This document shows positions 6,253-12,011 of a stretch of DNA of 12,011 nt, in pieces (positions within the stretch are counted from its first letter, which is position 1; each line of letters starts with the position of its first letter). The notes below the pieces were generated by a model, which was given only the letters and a program-made list of their open reading frames with translations, ran no database searches and had not been told where the DNA came from. Location of the stretch: positions 1-12,011 of the forward strand of contig JANMMM010000223.1 in NCBI GenBank assembly GCA_031373225.1. The letters are read 5' to 3'. Origin of the DNA: JANOYJ01 sp031373225. GTDB taxonomy: Bacteria > Pseudomonadota > Alphaproteobacteria > Rhizobiales > Rhizobiaceae. A program made the translations under genes and the position numbers.

Positions 6253-6527
6253 ATTGCGCCGCACAAGCGCCGCATTTCGACGCGATTCGCCTTCGTGTTG
6301 CCCAATTACATGTTGTTTTTGCTAAATATTCAGGCAACCACAGTTTCCGCAGGGTTACAAGAATCCTTTCGCAATGCAACACGTTCGATTGCAACCCGGG
6401 TTTGCATTTAGAGGCGGGGCAGGCAAAATCGGCGACTTGCCGGTTACACGCTGCCGCGTTCGCTTGTTCACCGCTGCATGACGCGGGGTGGCGGCGCAAA
6501 ATGCCCATGTGGGGAATTCTGGGGTGA
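6253..6527. other. Intergenic stretch without a supported gene
   Basis: About 275 bases of mixed composition. Open frames here on both strands lack ribosome binding sites and recognisable protein features. It holds another GCAATGCA at 6371-6378 and the imperfect palindrome TGCAACCCGGGTTTGCA at 6390-6406. No tRNA or clear terminator is seen. Confidence 0.4.
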
Positions 6528-6563
6528 GCTGAGTTTGGGTCCGTCGTCTCTGAGAACAAGGAC

Positions 6564-6707
6564 ATGGAGCGCTGGGTCGCCGGGGGACTGATTGACCGCT
6601 CAACCGCAGAACGGTTTAACGCTGAACTCGCAAACCGTCCTGGCAGGTTCGGCCCGGGAGGGCGCACGGGATCGGCAATGTGCCGGAAATCCTTGCGCCG
6701 AAACTGA
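6564..6707 (+). pseudogene. Short remnant resembling the N-terminus of a DUF2157-type membrane protein
   Basis: From ATG 6564 the frame reads MERWVAGGLIDRSTAERFNA, then ends after 47 codons at TGA 6707. A 'W-V-x-x-GLID-x-x-x-A-x-R' opening is typical of DUF2157 proteins, which continue into several membrane helices. Here the rest is arginine/glycine-rich and contains no hydrophobic segment, so only the opening would remain. It may also be chance similarity. Confidence 0.3.
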
Positions 6708-6768
6708 AATGGTGCGCGCCGTGGCGTTTCTGGTGCCTCCATAGACCGCACGCTCGCTGAGGCCGGAA

Positions 6769-7190
6769 ATGACTATGCCCATGGAATACGCACGGGCTTC
6801 AAAAGAGTTCGAAGCCCTCTTGACCGATTTCATGGCGCTTGCGGACCTGCCGGCCCATCACTGCGCCTTTCACAGCGTCCGCGCCGTGCCGCATGTTTTC
6901 CGCAGCCATCTGCGGTCAAGGACGCACTGACGTTCGCTTCCGCATTGCCGCTGGTTCTGCGCGCCATCTTTGTTGAGAACTGGCGGGCGGAGGGCAGTCA
7001 TGCCCCGTTTCCGGACCAGAAGGAGCTTTTTCGTGAAATCAAGTCGATCCGCCCGGGGCACAATCTCGCGCCGGAATCGGTGATGAAAGACGCAGTCGAG
7101 GCGCTGCGCCGCCAGGTGGATGTGCGCGGGTTCGACTGCGTTCTGGCGCTGTTGCCGGAGGGCGCCGCTGATTTCTGGGCCGCGCAGTGA
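6769..7190 (+). pseudogene. DUF2267-like protein gene broken by a single frameshift
   Basis: The 5' part starts at ATG 6769 with GAGG six bases before it and reads through HCAFHSVRAVPHVFRSHL to a TGA at 6928-6930. The protein continues in another frame as AVKDALTFASALPLVLRAIF and runs to TGA 7190, ending FDCVLALLPEGAADFWAAQ. Adding one base near 6908-6911 would join the two parts as one continuous protein of about 140 residues. The joined pattern (an early A-x-x-x-VRAV-x-x-FR-x-HL, then a V-x-DAL-x-FA-x-x-LP-x-x-LRA-x-F helix pair and a tryptophan) resembles DUF2267 proteins, often stress-linked in alphaproteobacteria. A sequencing error would look the same. The 3' half alone has no start with a good ribosome binding site. 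Confidence 0.6.
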
Positions 7191-7304
7191 GCCTCGGACA
7201 ATCTTTACCACAGCCCGCATTCCCGCTAAGAGGCCTGCGCTTCATGTCTGAAGCAAATTCACACCACCCGCGTCCGTAGGCGGGACTGGATCAAGGAGAA
7301 GACG

Positions 7305-9290
7305 ATGACACAGGTTTCCCTGACATTTCCCGACGGCTCGGTCCGCGATTATGACGCGGCGCTGACGGGGCTTGGTCTGGCCGAGAGCATTTCCAAGTCG
7401 CTGGCCAAGAAGGCCGTCGCCTATGCGCTGGACGGCGAGGTGCGCGATCTTTGCGATCCCATCGGCGCGTCCGGCGCGATGGAAATATTGACGCGCGACG
7501 ACAAAAGGGCGCTGGAGCTGATCCGGCATGACTGTGCGCATGTGATGGCCGAGGCCGTGCAGGAGCTGTTTCCCGGCACACAGGTGACGATCGGTCCGGT
7601 CATTGAGAACGGCTTCTACTATGATTTCGACCCTAAAACGCCCTTCACGCCGGAAGATCTGCCGGTGATTGAAAAGAAGATGCGCGAGATCATGGGTCGC
7701 AACAAGCCGTTCACCAAAGAGGTCTGGACGCGCGAGAGGGCGCGGGAAGTTTTTGCTGCTAAGGGTGAGACATACAAGCTCAAACTGATCGACACGGTCA
7801 AGGCCGGCGAGGATTTGAAAGTTTACGCGCAGGGCGGCTGGTTTGACCTGTGCCGCGGGCCGCACATGGCCTCGACGGGGCAGATCGGCGGCGCGTTCAA
7901 GCTGATGAAGGTGGCGGGCGCCTATTGGCGCGGCGACTCCAACAAGCCGATGCTGTCGCGCATTTATGGCACGGCCTGGCAGAGCCAGGAAGAGCTCGAC
8001 GCCTATATCCACATGCTCGAGGAGGCCGAAAAGCGCGACCACCGCAAGCTTGGCCGCGAGATGGACCTGTTCCATTTCCAGGAGGAGGGGCCGGGTGTCG
8101 TGTTCTGGCACGCCAAGGGCTGGCGCATGTTCCAGAATCTCGTCTCCTACATGCGCCGCCGCTTGGATCAGCAGGGCTACCAGGAAGTCAACGCGCCGCA
8201 GGTGCTCGACAAGTCGCTGTGGGAAACATCCGGCCACTGGGGCTGGTATCAGGAGAACATGTTCGCGGTGAAGTCCGCCCACGCGTTCACGCATCCGGAC
8301 GACGAGGAGGCCGATCAGCGCATTTTTGCGCTGAAGCCGATGAACTGTCCCGGCCATGTGATGATATTCAAGCACGGTCTGAAATCCTACCGCGACCTGC
8401 CGATCAAGATGGCCGAGTTCGGCAATGTCCACCGTTACGAGCCGTCCGGCGCGCTGCACGGGCTGATGCGCGTGCGCGGCTTCACGCAGGACGACGCGCA
8501 TATATTCTGCACGGAGGAGCAGCTGGCTTCGGAATGCCTGCGTATCAATGATTTGATCCTGTCGACCTATGCCGATTTCGGCTTTTCCGGCATCACGGTC
8601 AAACTCTCGACGCGCCCGGACAAGCGCGTCGGCTCCGACGCGAACTGGGATCATGCCGAAGCGATAATGGGAAATGTCCTGAAGCAGATCGAGGCGCGGT
8701 CGGGCGGCACGATCAAGACAATGATCAATCCGGGCGAGGGGGCCTTTTACGGCCCCAAATTCGAATATGTCCTGCGCGATGCCATCGGCCGCGACTGGCA
8801 GTGCGGCACGACGCAGGTCGATTTCAACCTGCCGGAGCGCTTCGGAGCCTTCTATATCGACAATGAATCCAGCAAGAGGCAGCCGGTGATGATCCACCGC
8901 GCCATCTGCGGCTCGATGGAGCGCTTCCTCGGAATTCTGCTGGAAAACTACGCCGGCGCGCTCCCCCTCTGGTTCGCGCCTTTGCAGGTGGTCGTCGCGA
9001 CGATCACGTCGGATGCGGACGAGTACGGCAGGGAAGTCGCCGCGCTCTTGAAGAAGGCCGGGCTTCTGGTCGAGACGGATTTCCGCAATGAGAAAATCAA
9101 CTACAAAGTCCGCGAGCATTCGCTGGCGAAGGTCCCGGTCATGCTCATCTGCGGCAAGCGCGAGGCGGAGGAGCGCACGGTGAATGTGCGGCGGTTTGGG
9201 TCAAGGGACCAGAGCGAGGCGGGGCTGGACGAGGCGGTGCGGGCGCTGGCGGAGGAGGCGCGGGCGCCGGATTTGCGGCGGGCGGTGTGA
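7305..9290 (+). CDS. thrS: Threonine--tRNA ligase
   Basis: Encodes 661 residues, the full bacterial length, from an ATG with AAGGAG six bases before it. Domains in order: N-terminal TGS (1-62), the editing/second additional domain with zinc-like residues His75, His79, Cys183 and His187 (RHDCAH and DLCRGPH), the class II catalytic core (about 250-545), and the C-terminal anticodon-binding domain (about 553-655). The catalytic zinc ligands are Cys348 (NCPGH), His399 (DDAHIFC) and His531 (IHRAICGS), with the same Cys-to-first-His spacing as Escherichia coli ThrRS. Motif 2 is FGNVHRYEPSG and motif 3 ends with Arg540. It charges tRNA-Thr and removes mischarged serine. No leader peptide or T-box was recognised. 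An intact single gene, preceded by the broken DUF2267-like gene and followed by a dispersed repeat. Confidence 0.98.
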   Translation: MTQVSLTFPDGSVRDYDAALTGLGLAESISKSLAKKAVAYALDGEVRDLCDPIGASGAMEILTRDDKRALELIRHDCAHVMAEAVQELFPGTQVTIGPVIENGFYYDFDPKTPFTPEDLPVIEKKMREIMGRNKPFTKEVWTRERAREVFAAKGETYKLKLIDTVKAGEDLKVYAQGGWFDLCRGPHMASTGQIGGAFKLMKVAGAYWRGDSNKPMLSRIYGTAWQSQEELDAYIHMLEEAEKRDHRKLGREMDLFHFQEEGPGVVFWHAKGWRMFQNLVSYMRRRLDQQGYQEVNAPQVLDKSLWETSGHWGWYQENMFAVKSAHAFTHPDDEEADQRIFALKPMNCPGHVMIFKHGLKSYRDLPIKMAEFGNVHRYEPSGALHGLMRVRGFTQDDAHIFCTEEQLASECLRINDLILSTYADFGFSGITVKLSTRPDKRVGSDANWDHAEAIMGNVLKQIEARSGGTIKTMINPGEGAFYGPKFEYVLRDAIGRDWQCGTTQVDFNLPERFGAFYIDNESSKRQPVMIHRAICGSMERFLGILLENYAGALPLWFAPLQVVVATITSDADEYGREVAALLKKAGLLVETDFRNEKINYKVREHSLAKVPVMLICGKREAEERTVNVRRFGSRDQSEAGLDEAVRALAEEARAPDLRRAV

Positions 9291-9296
9291 GGCCGC

Positions 9297-9316
9297 AGCC
9301 GCTGGATTGAGCGGCT
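9297..9316 (+). other. Hairpin just after thrS (possible 3' end)
   Basis: AGCCGCT (9297-9303) pairs with AGCGGCT (9310-9316) through 7 bp with a 6-base loop, seven bases after the thrS stop codon. No U-run follows, so it is not a classical intrinsic terminator; the long repeat hairpin directly behind may complete the 3' end. Confidence 0.4.
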
Positions 9317-9320
9317 GACA

Positions 9321-9388
9321 ATCTCCCCCCTTGTGGGGGAGACACCTGCGCAGCAGGCAGAGGGGGGAAGCGCCGGAGGGCTCCCCCG
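9321..9388. repeat. Dispersed C/G-rich intergenic repeat of Hyphomicrobiales type
   Basis: The element opens with an 8-bp hairpin TCTCCCCC-CTTGT-GGGGGAGA (9322-9342), then CCTGC-GCA-GCAGG (9345-9357), then AGAGGGGGGAAGCGCC, closing against CTCCCCC near 9381. I recognise this order of hairpins as a mosaic intergenic element found in many copies in Mesorhizobium, Brucella and relatives. It is non-coding. Its position right after thrS suggests insertion in, or action as, a 3' end structure. Copy number in this genome cannot be seen from one window. Confidence 0.65.
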
Positions 9389-9395
9389 CAGGAAA

Positions 9396-9682
9396 CTCAT
9401 CAACTTGACTTGCTCCCGCGCACTAACGATTACGCCCAGCAGCCGGATGCCGAAGAGTGTGGACAGTCTCATTCAAAATACCAGATTTCGAACATAATGT
9501 AAACAGAGAGCTTGCCTCTGGGAAGAAAAAGTGCCATTATTGGAAACAGATTCCCAGCGGCGAGGCATAATGATTGTCTGCGATTGTGTCATGTTACGCA
9601 GGACAAGTGACGTTTTTTCTAGACTGCCTCTTCTATCTTTCGAGGTGTCTTGATTTTTACTCGTTGAGAAGGATTAATTCGA
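9396..9682. other. Intergenic stretch marking the change to AT-rich DNA
   Basis: About 290 bases without a supported gene, in which composition falls from the GC-rich level of thrS to AT-rich. It contains an interrupted inverted repeat in which GCCTCTGGGAA (near 9514) faces TTCCCA plus GAGGC (near 9551-9566). The 3' end holds the GAAGGA ribosome binding site of the next gene. Confidence 0.4.
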
Positions 9683-10033
9683 ATGAATGTAGTCTCCAAT
9701 TCCTATACTCTGGTTAAATACTCTTATACGGACGCTGGAAACTACAAATTTTACGGAAAATTTTCTCTCTCGGGCTTTTTCCTTCTAACAGATATTTCCA
9801 GTTACTTGATTCACCGGGAATATTTTATTCCGACAAGAATTGGATTGCCAAGTTTAGTACCATCGCCCGGAAATTCAGATGACCACTCACTGCATGAGTT
9901 TATGTCTGCTACTGATACAGAGATGGGGATGGCTGATTGCTTAATGGATAAGAAGAAGCTGATAAACTTAGCAAGAACAGCGAAAAATGTCGGGTGGTTT
10001 CGAAATTTGAATTCTCTTGAATTTTGTTACTGA
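9683..10033 (+). CDS. Hypothetical AT-rich small protein beside a DUF3883 gene
   Basis: Encodes 116 residues from ATG 9683, with GAAGGA about 10 bases upstream. I do not recognise the family. The protein is rich in aromatic residues and predicted to be soluble: an N-terminal strand-rich part (VKYSYTDAGNYKFYGKFSLS), then YLIHREYFIPTRIGLPSLVP, an acidic DDHSLHEF segment, and a C-terminal basic stretch. No signal peptide, membrane helix or catalytic motif is obvious. GC is 40% and 35% in the two 60-base blocks 9721-9840, far below thrS, which suggests recent transfer. Its 3' end overlaps the convergent DUF3883 gene by 7 bases, and a restriction-enzyme remnant lies further on, so a mobile or defence-related origin is likely. 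The coherent composition and start site argue for a real gene. Confidence 0.6.
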   Translation: MNVVSNSYTLVKYSYTDAGNYKFYGKFSLSGFFLLTDISSYLIHREYFIPTRIGLPSLVPSPGNSDDHSLHEFMSATDTEMGMADCLMDKKKLINLARTAKNVGWFRNLNSLEFCY

Positions 10034-10866
10034 AAAGATGCCCGATAACTCTGCGGCGTTAGCATTAAAGCATGTAACAGTGGGGGAGAGAGTTCAAAGG
10101 CTCTGGGTTTTTTGGTGAAATCAAACACGCGTACGAGCCGAAAATGATCAGGTTTCTCGTTAGAGAGGTCATATTCGTTTGAGCTAATGAAAAATGGAGT
10201 TTGTTGGCTACCTATCGTAGTCTTGACTTCGATAAGCCGTTCTTTGCCAGTTGCATCGAATGATAAAATGTCAAAACCAGTTCCGTCGCCAATGTCTTGG
10301 GATACCCATTTGACTTTTGCTGCTAAGTCCGGGCGCTCTTGCCGCAACCGGGATCGCTCAAAATTGAGAACAAGTTCTTCGCCTCGCTTTCCCAGTTCGC
10401 GATTTCTTTCGTCGCGCTTTGCTGGATCGAATTTTTTGGCCAGCCTTTCAAGGGACTCGTTTCTTTCAGGTGTTAATTTCGAGAGTGAGGGAGGAGGCTC
10501 AAAATACAATCCGTCGCCTTCAGAAAATGCGAACTGAGGATTTGCTGTCAACGATTGCAACTTGTCCTCTTTCAGGAGCAAGAAGCTTTCGATGCCAGTA
10601 AGAAGTGCATGTTGAAAGTTTGACATCGGCGCGTATCCCGTAATCGTGGGAAGCCCCAGCCTTACGAGAACGGCACTTATGTTCTGAAATTTGAACTCAA
10701 TCGAGCCCTTCGTTCGGCCAGTAAGCTCTTGCAGGGCTTTGTTGTGTTGGGCCTTGACGTAAGGCTTTTGCGCCACTTCAAGCGCGAGCATCTCAAAATA
10801 GGCCGCGATAATCAGGTCAATCTCGCTTGGGGACCATTCCTTTCCAATTGGATCGATGTTGCTCAT
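10027..10866 (-). CDS. DUF3883 domain protein, PD-(D/E)xK nuclease-like
   Basis: Encodes 279 residues from ATG 10866 with AGGGA just before it. Residues 10-95 form an N-terminal domain beginning WSPSEIDLIIAAYFEML, with HNKALQEL and RTKGSIEFKFQNISAVL, a module I have seen at the front of restriction-type and DUF3883 proteins. A charged linker follows (about 130-160). The C-terminal DUF3883 (NOV_C, PF13020) domain has GKRGEELVLNFE (159-170), GTGFDILSF (195-203) and LIEVKTT (211-217). Glu163/164, Asp199, Glu213 and Lys215 therefore sit where a PD-(D/E)xK nuclease places its metal-binding residues. FFISSNEY follows, also typical. DNA cleavage is inferred, not shown. Intermediate GC (about 50%) and neighbouring restriction remnants suggest a defence-island gene. 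No cognate DNA methyltransferase is in the window. Confidence 0.8.
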   Translation of the reverse strand: MSNIDPIGKEWSPSEIDLIIAAYFEMLALEVAQKPYVKAQHNKALQELTGRTKGSIEFKFQNISAVLVRLGLPTITGYAPMSNFQHALLTGIESFLLLKEDKLQSLTANPQFAFSEGDGLYFEPPPSLSKLTPERNESLERLAKKFDPAKRDERNRELGKRGEELVLNFERSRLRQERPDLAAKVKWVSQDIGDGTGFDILSFDATGKERLIEVKTTIGSQQTPFFISSNEYDLSNEKPDHFRLVRVFDFTKKPRAFELSPPLLHALMLTPQSYRASFQ

Positions 10867-10981
10867 TCCCTGACGGACCTACCGTAAATCACCTGTCGAG
10901 TTCGTTCCATACTATTTGGGTTAGCGCAAACAGGAACTGCGCGCTTTAACAACGCCGCTTAACAGCGCAGTGGAATCTAAC

Positions 10982-11212
10982 TCATGCAGATGACGCTGGC
11001 GCCAAGTGATAAACGAGGCCAATCGCATTCCTGTGAAGCACTTGCTTACGCTGCAGGAGGGCGTCTCGGAGGGCCAGTATCGGGAGATGCGTGAAGCGGG
11101 CGTCATGCTTGTTGTGCCAACCAACCTCCACAGTTCTTATCCCGATGCAGTTAAGCCGCACCTGATTAGCCTCGAGAGTTTCATCGGCGACGTTCGATTG
11201 CTGCGGACCTAA
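10982..11212 (+). pseudogene. C-terminal remnant of an EcoRII-type restriction endonuclease
   Basis: The frame reads SCR, a TGA stop at 10991-10993, then RWRQVINEANRIPVKHLLTL, followed by QEGVS, MLVVPTNLHSSYP and a final LESFIGDVRLL before the stop at 11210. This matches my memory of the extreme C-terminus of the EcoRII catalytic domain (PF09019), where a C-[KR]-[DE]-RWRQV segment is followed by KHLLTLQ and LVVP motifs. The stop replaces the acidic residue of that segment. The catalytic PD-(D/E)xK part that should lie upstream is missing, because the leftward DUF3883 gene starts at 10866. A short product from GTG 11006 would not be an active enzyme. No C5-cytosine methyltransferase partner is present in the window. 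Confidence 0.62.
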
Positions 11213-11277
11213 CTGCTGGCACGACGGTTGTATCCGTCAATTCCACAGCTTCCGATCCAGTTTGACACCTGACTTCC

Positions 11278-11562
11278 CGCCGCGCCCAGGCTCGTTTCGG
11301 CGGGGGCCAGCCGCGCATTGGCGCTCTGCATTCGCTCAGCAAGCTCACCGCCCGCGAACGCGTTGATCTGCTTTTCGATGAGGTCGGTTTCGAGTAATAT
11401 GACACGTCCATCACCCACCGGGCCGTGGAGGTCTGCGTGGCGGAAACGAAGGTGCCGGGGGATGGCGTCGTCATCGGCTGGGGCACGGTGAACGGGCGGA
11501 TCATTTATGTGTTCAGCCAGGACTTAACTGTGTTCGGCGGCTCGCTGTCAGAGACGCAAGCG
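11278..11562 (+). pseudogene. N-terminal remnant of a propionyl-CoA carboxylase beta subunit gene
   Basis: From 11278 the frame reads RRAQARFGGGQPRIGALHSL, then KLTARERVDLLFDEVGFE, a TAA stop at 11395-11397, and continues without a frameshift as YDTSITHRA, KVPGDGVVIGWGTVNGR and YVFSQDLTVFGGSLSETQA. This aligns with the start of the biotin-dependent carboxyltransferase beta subunit (PccB), whose usual text is RRA-x-ARLGGG, GKLTARER, FEEYDMFVTHR, PGDGVVTGWGT and GGSLSETHA. The first codons are lost, since an in-frame TGA lies at 11263. Homology stops abruptly at the SETHA position, four bases before the stop codon of the next gene on the other strand. About one fifth of a normal PccB remains, so it cannot be functional; a complete copy is expected elsewhere in the genome. 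Confidence 0.85.
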
Positions 11563-11566
11563 CCCG

Positions 11567-12011
11567 TCACTCCCCCGCCACCACCTCAACATCCGCATTC
11601 CGCCCCGCCACCACGGTGAAGTCCTTCTGATACAGCTTATCCTTGTTCTTGGCGATGATCGTGTAGTCGCCCTCGGCCAGAACCAGCGAGGCGAAGGCGC
11701 CGACGCTTTCCTTGATGATTTCACCGGACGGGTTGACCACCGACCAGGCTGTGTCGGCCATGGCCTCGCCGCCCTCGGCGCGCACCAGCTTCAGCGTCAG
11801 CTCCGCCGCCTTGTGCTCGACCGACGCCTCGGTCAGCTTGCCCGCCTCGACGCGGATGTCGGCGCGGATGATGGCGTTGACCGAGCCATACGTTGAAACG
11901 ATGTGATAGGTGCCGGCGTTCAGGCGCACGATCCTGTCGGGCAGCACATCCGGCGCGATCAGGGCGCGCTCGCCGTCGGCGTTTTCCTCGCCTTGGTAAA
12001 TGGAGAACCGC
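11567..12011 (-). CDS. Conserved protein with repeated beta-sandwich-like units, C-terminal part
   Basis: The frame is open from the window edge to the stop at 11567, giving about 147 residues; a GTG at 11947 is in frame but is internal, since the preceding codons (RFSIYQGEENADGERALIAP) continue the same protein. Two related units are visible: VRLNAGTYHIVSTYGS followed by ADIRVEAGKLTEASV, and LVLAEGDYTIIAKNKD followed by KDFTVVAGRNADVEV. Each has the pattern L-x-x-G-x-Y-x-I, about 12 residues, D-x-x-V-x-AG, then a strand. Such units resemble carboxypeptidase-regulatory/Ig-like beta sandwiches of secreted or periplasmic proteins, and similar proteins of unknown function are common in Hyphomicrobiales. 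Any signal peptide lies outside the window. Only two residues before the stop the sequence is GE, so the C-terminus appears complete. Confidence 0.7.
   Translation of the reverse strand, partial: RFSIYQGEENADGERALIAPDVLPDRIVRLNAGTYHIVSTYGSVNAIIRADIRVEAGKLTEASVEHKAAELTLKLVRAEGGEAMADTAWSVVNPSGEIIKESVGAFASLVLAEGDYTIIAKNKDKLYQKDFTVVAGRNADVEVVAGE

Noticed and set aside
6251..6751. A 166-codon minus-strand frame in the spacer before thrS
   Set aside because: Proline/arginine/serine-rich product without domain features or a ribosome binding site, and it runs opposite two plus-strand gene remnants.
7255..7304. A T-box or other riboswitch in the thrS leader
   Set aside because: The leader has only a weak 5-bp stem (CCCGC/GCGGG) and no antiterminator or specifier loop; T-boxes are not expected in this group.
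7242..9119. A 625-codon open frame on the minus strand opposite thrS
   Set aside because: It is antisense to a complete, motif-perfect thrS. Its length follows from the GC-rich codon use of thrS, and its product matches nothing recognisable.
11425..11619. A 64-codon plus-strand ORF starting at 11425 as an independent small gene
   Set aside because: Its first part is the in-frame continuation of the PccB remnant and its proline-rich end is merely the antisense of the next gene.

Overview
The window looks like a chromosomal segment of an alphaproteobacterium, most likely Hyphomicrobiales (Rhizobiales). The evidence is the high-GC housekeeping genes, a three-gene set of DUF1127 small proteins, CcsR/'cuckoo'-type RNA hairpins behind one of them, and a C/G-rich intergenic repeat of the type scattered through Mesorhizobium- and Brucella-like genomes. 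No tRNA, rRNA, CRISPR array, transposase or integrase was found.

Left part (1-1933): the start of a leftward polysaccharide pyruvyl transferase-like gene diverges from two rightward SAM-dependent methyltransferase genes, one of them TylF-like. This looks like the edge of a surface-polysaccharide or sugar-modification cluster. Centre-left (1978-5188): trmFO and recQ lie head to tail on the minus strand, 19 bases apart, and are probably co-transcribed.

Centre (5235-6252): three DUF1127 genes of 47-48 residues, all on the minus strand. Behind the middle one are two hairpins with perfectly paired or wobble-paired 10-bp stems of unrelated sequence but an identical 13-nt loop carrying CCTCCTCCC, then a terminator hairpin whose loop is TCCTCCC. 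This matches the DUF1127-CcsR arrangement known from Rhodobacter. A fourth hairpin with a CCTCCC loop lies in front of the same gene. The leaders of the two outer DUF1127 genes share an ATTGTGCA(A/G)TGCA element, which in one leader is a perfect palindrome overlapping a second palindrome.

Centre-right (6253-9395): a spacer, a short possible DUF2157-like remnant, a DUF2267-like gene broken by one frameshift, an intact thrS, and the dispersed repeat.

Right part (9396-12011): a variable region. An AT-rich orphan gene converges on, and overlaps by 7 bases, a DUF3883 PD-(D/E)xK nuclease-like gene. Next come a C-terminal remnant of an EcoRII-type restriction enzyme and an N-terminal remnant of a propionyl-CoA carboxylase beta subunit with an internal stop. 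The window ends in the C-terminal part of a protein with repeated beta-sandwich-like units. This part reads as a decaying restriction/defence hotspot next to thrS.
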